A stretch of DNA of 15,436 nt from REEB506 sp040381035 (GTDB lineage Bacteria; Pseudomonadota; Alphaproteobacteria; Caulobacterales; Aquidulcibacteraceae), in assembly GCA_040381035.1 (NCBI GenBank), contig JBEIHY010000080.1, positions 1 through 15,436 of the forward strand. Reading direction: 5' to 3'. Positions 14,355 to 15,436 of the stretch are shown here, piece after piece. The translations under genes were made by a program, and so were the position numbers. Each line of letters opens with the position of its first letter. Position 1 is the first letter of the stretch. The notes below the pieces were generated by a model that worked only from the letters and a program-made list of their open reading frames with translations, had not been told where the DNA came from and searched no databases.

Positions 14355-15112
14355 ACTGGAACGGCGTCACAGCCATTTATCGCTTTGAAATGGCGCGTTG
14401 GATTCGTACGCTCGGTCAAAGCATCGCTGCGCCGGTGATTTCAACATCGCTTTATTTCGTTGTGTTTGGCGCAGCAATTGGCGCGCGGATGCCGGCGATC
14501 GACGGCGTGGCCTATGGCGCCTTCATTGTGCCCGGCCTGATCCTGTTATCGATCCTGACAGAAAGCGTCTCCAATGCTTCGTTCGGCATCTATATGCCGA
14601 AATGGTCGGGCACGATCTATGAGCTGCTCTCGGCGCCCGTTTCGGCGTTTGAAACCGTGCTCGGCTATGTTGGGGCGGCGGCGACGAAATCGGTGTTGCT
14701 CGGCCTCATTATGCTTGCCACGGCGCGCCTGTTCGTGCCGTTCACGATTCAGAACCCGGCCGCGATGCTTGGCTTTCTGGTGCTAATCGCGCTGGCGTTC
14801 AGCTTGTTTGGGTTCGTGATCGGCGTGGCGGCGCAGAACTGGGAGCAATTGCAGATCGTGCCGATGCTGGTGCTCACCCCGCTCACCTTTCTCGGCGGCA
14901 GCTTCTATTCGATCGACATGCTGCCCGAGCCATGGCGCACGCTGTCGCTGTTCAACCCGATCGTTTATCTGATCAACGGCTTTCGCTGGGCGTTTTACGC
15001 CATCGCCGATGTCAGCGTGATGTGGAGCCTGGCCGCGATCGCTGCGTTTCTGGCGCTATGTCTTGGCGCGGTGGTGTGGATCTTCAAGACCGGCTACCGG
15101 CTGAAAAGCTAG
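14351..15112 (+). CDS. yadH: ABC-2 type permease, YadH-like
   Basis: A 253-residue inner-membrane subunit, close to the 256 of E. coli YadH. About six hydrophobic segments are visible: QSIAAPVISTSLYFVVFGAA, GAFIVPGLILLSIL, TKSVLLGLIMLATARLFV, AAMLGFLVLIALAFSLFGFV, VPMLVLTPLTFLGGSFY and MWSLAAIAAFLALCLGAVVW. The family loops FGIYMPKWSGTIYELLSAPV and FYSIDMLPEPWRTLSLFNP followed by IVYLINGFRW are present. It starts inside the stop of the ATPase gene (ATGA overlap). Together they form a probable exporter whose substrate cannot be read from sequence. The remaining 48 bases before the IS5-type element hold no evident terminator, so the element may have separated the operon from later genes. Confidence 0.95.
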   Translation: MNWNGVTAIYRFEMARWIRTLGQSIAAPVISTSLYFVVFGAAIGARMPAIDGVAYGAFIVPGLILLSILTESVSNASFGIYMPKWSGTIYELLSAPVSAFETVLGYVGAAATKSVLLGLIMLATARLFVPFTIQNPAAMLGFLVLIALAFSLFGFVIGVAAQNWEQLQIVPMLVLTPLTFLGGSFYSIDMLPEPWRTLSLFNPIVYLINGFRWAFYAIADVSVMWSLAAIAAFLALCLGAVVWIFKTGYRLKS

Positions 15113-15160
15113 GCCACAATCAGACAAGGATGTATGGTTTTCCGTCCGAATGCGGTCTAA

Positions 15161-15436
15161 GGCAACTCTGAATAAATCCACGAGTCACGGCGCGCGCGAA
15201 GCAGCTTAATCTCGGTTGCGTATCAAGCATTGCACGAGAGTGTGACCGATGAAGCAGATGACGTTCGCTGCACTGGGGTTTGGGCGTTTCGCAACGACGA
15301 CGCGCAAGGCCGTGTTTCTCAAGGAGATGGACAAAGTCGTTCCCTGGGCGCGCTTGTGCGCGCTGATCGAGCCGCATTATCCGAAGGCTGGAAATGGAAG
15401 GCCGCCGATCTGATTGGCGCTCATGCTGCGGATCTA
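15161..15436 (+). mobile_element. Partial IS5-family insertion sequence
   Basis: The left end of an IS5-type element running out of the window. The probable end is GGCAACTCTGAATAAATCC at 15161, preceded by CTAA (15157-15160), which fits the YTAR target duplicated by many IS5 elements. The other end is not visible, so the duplication cannot be checked. It inserted 48 bases past the permease stop codon. Confidence 0.65.
15249..15436 (+). pseudogene. IS5-family transposase, N-terminal part, with an in-frame TGA
   Basis: From ATG 15249 the reading MKQMTFAALGFG, TTRKAVFLKEMDKVVPWARL then CALIEPHYPKAGNGRPPI matches the N-terminal domain of IS5 transposases (usual form: KRRKTRREVFLEEMD, VPW, LIEPHYPK then GNGRRP). 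After PPI the next codon is TGA (15411-15413), then LALMLRI in the same frame, which again fits (usual: L..MLRIH). A single G-to-T change of GGA (Gly) would explain the stop. The catalytic domain lies beyond the window. Activity is unlikely unless readthrough occurs. Confidence 0.85.

Noticed and set aside
1..15436. Stop-codon recoding, suggested by in-frame TAG and TGA in several genes
   Set aside because: TAG ends aroC and the permease, and TGA ends the kinase, SDR, ExoD-family and other intact genes at the expected family lengths, so both act as normal stops here. The affected genes also carry frameshifts or are mobile-element genes.

Overview
This is high-GC chromosomal DNA that reads as an alphaproteobacterium, most likely of the Caulobacterales/Hyphomonadaceae type. 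The evidence is a small secreted protein resembling the CC_3452 family, a COQ4-family protein for ubiquinone metabolism, alphaproteobacterial gene content throughout, and GC-rich codons. This assignment is inference from the sequence. No search was run.

Layout from left to right. Positions 1-527 hold the 5' part of an ISAs1-type insertion sequence on the minus strand, with an amber codon near the start of its transposase. Next come a small exported protein of unknown function (563-1033, minus) and pdxH (1132-1806, minus), which is divergent from aroC (1883-2977, plus). A sterol-desaturase-type hydroxylase (2991-3771, minus) is broken by a stop and a frameshift. Upstream of it is a membrane-anchored AraC-type regulator (3858-4847, minus) whose first membrane segment seems cut off by a one-base shift. 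The four-cysteine CC_3452-like protein (5123-5467, plus) ends in a strong terminator. A lipoprotein (5572-6063, minus) is divergent from an ExoD-family membrane protein (6156-6818, plus).

Positions 6842-8194 are a wrecked IS481-type element with recognisable ends and at least five frame breaks, one of them at a 7-bp tandem repeat. After it lie an SDR oxidoreductase and an unlisted 45-residue single-span membrane protein (8460-9360, minus). A hybrid histidine kinase (9583-11343, minus) follows, with arginine where the phosphorylated histidine should be; it is divergent from the COQ4-family gene (11423-12421, plus). A membrane-anchored SAM-methyltransferase-like protein (12425-13294, minus) is divergent from a YadG/YadH-type ABC exporter operon (13425-15112, plus). 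The window ends inside an IS5-type element (15161 onward), also with a premature stop.

Functionally, the intact genes are mostly housekeeping: vitamin B6 and cofactor synthesis, the shikimate pathway, quinone metabolism, envelope functions and export. Accessory features are three decaying insertion sequences and two damaged chromosomal genes. I see no CRISPR array, phage, toxin-antitoxin or defence island. The most notable single observation is the histidine kinase lacking its phosphoacceptor beside a COQ4-family gene.
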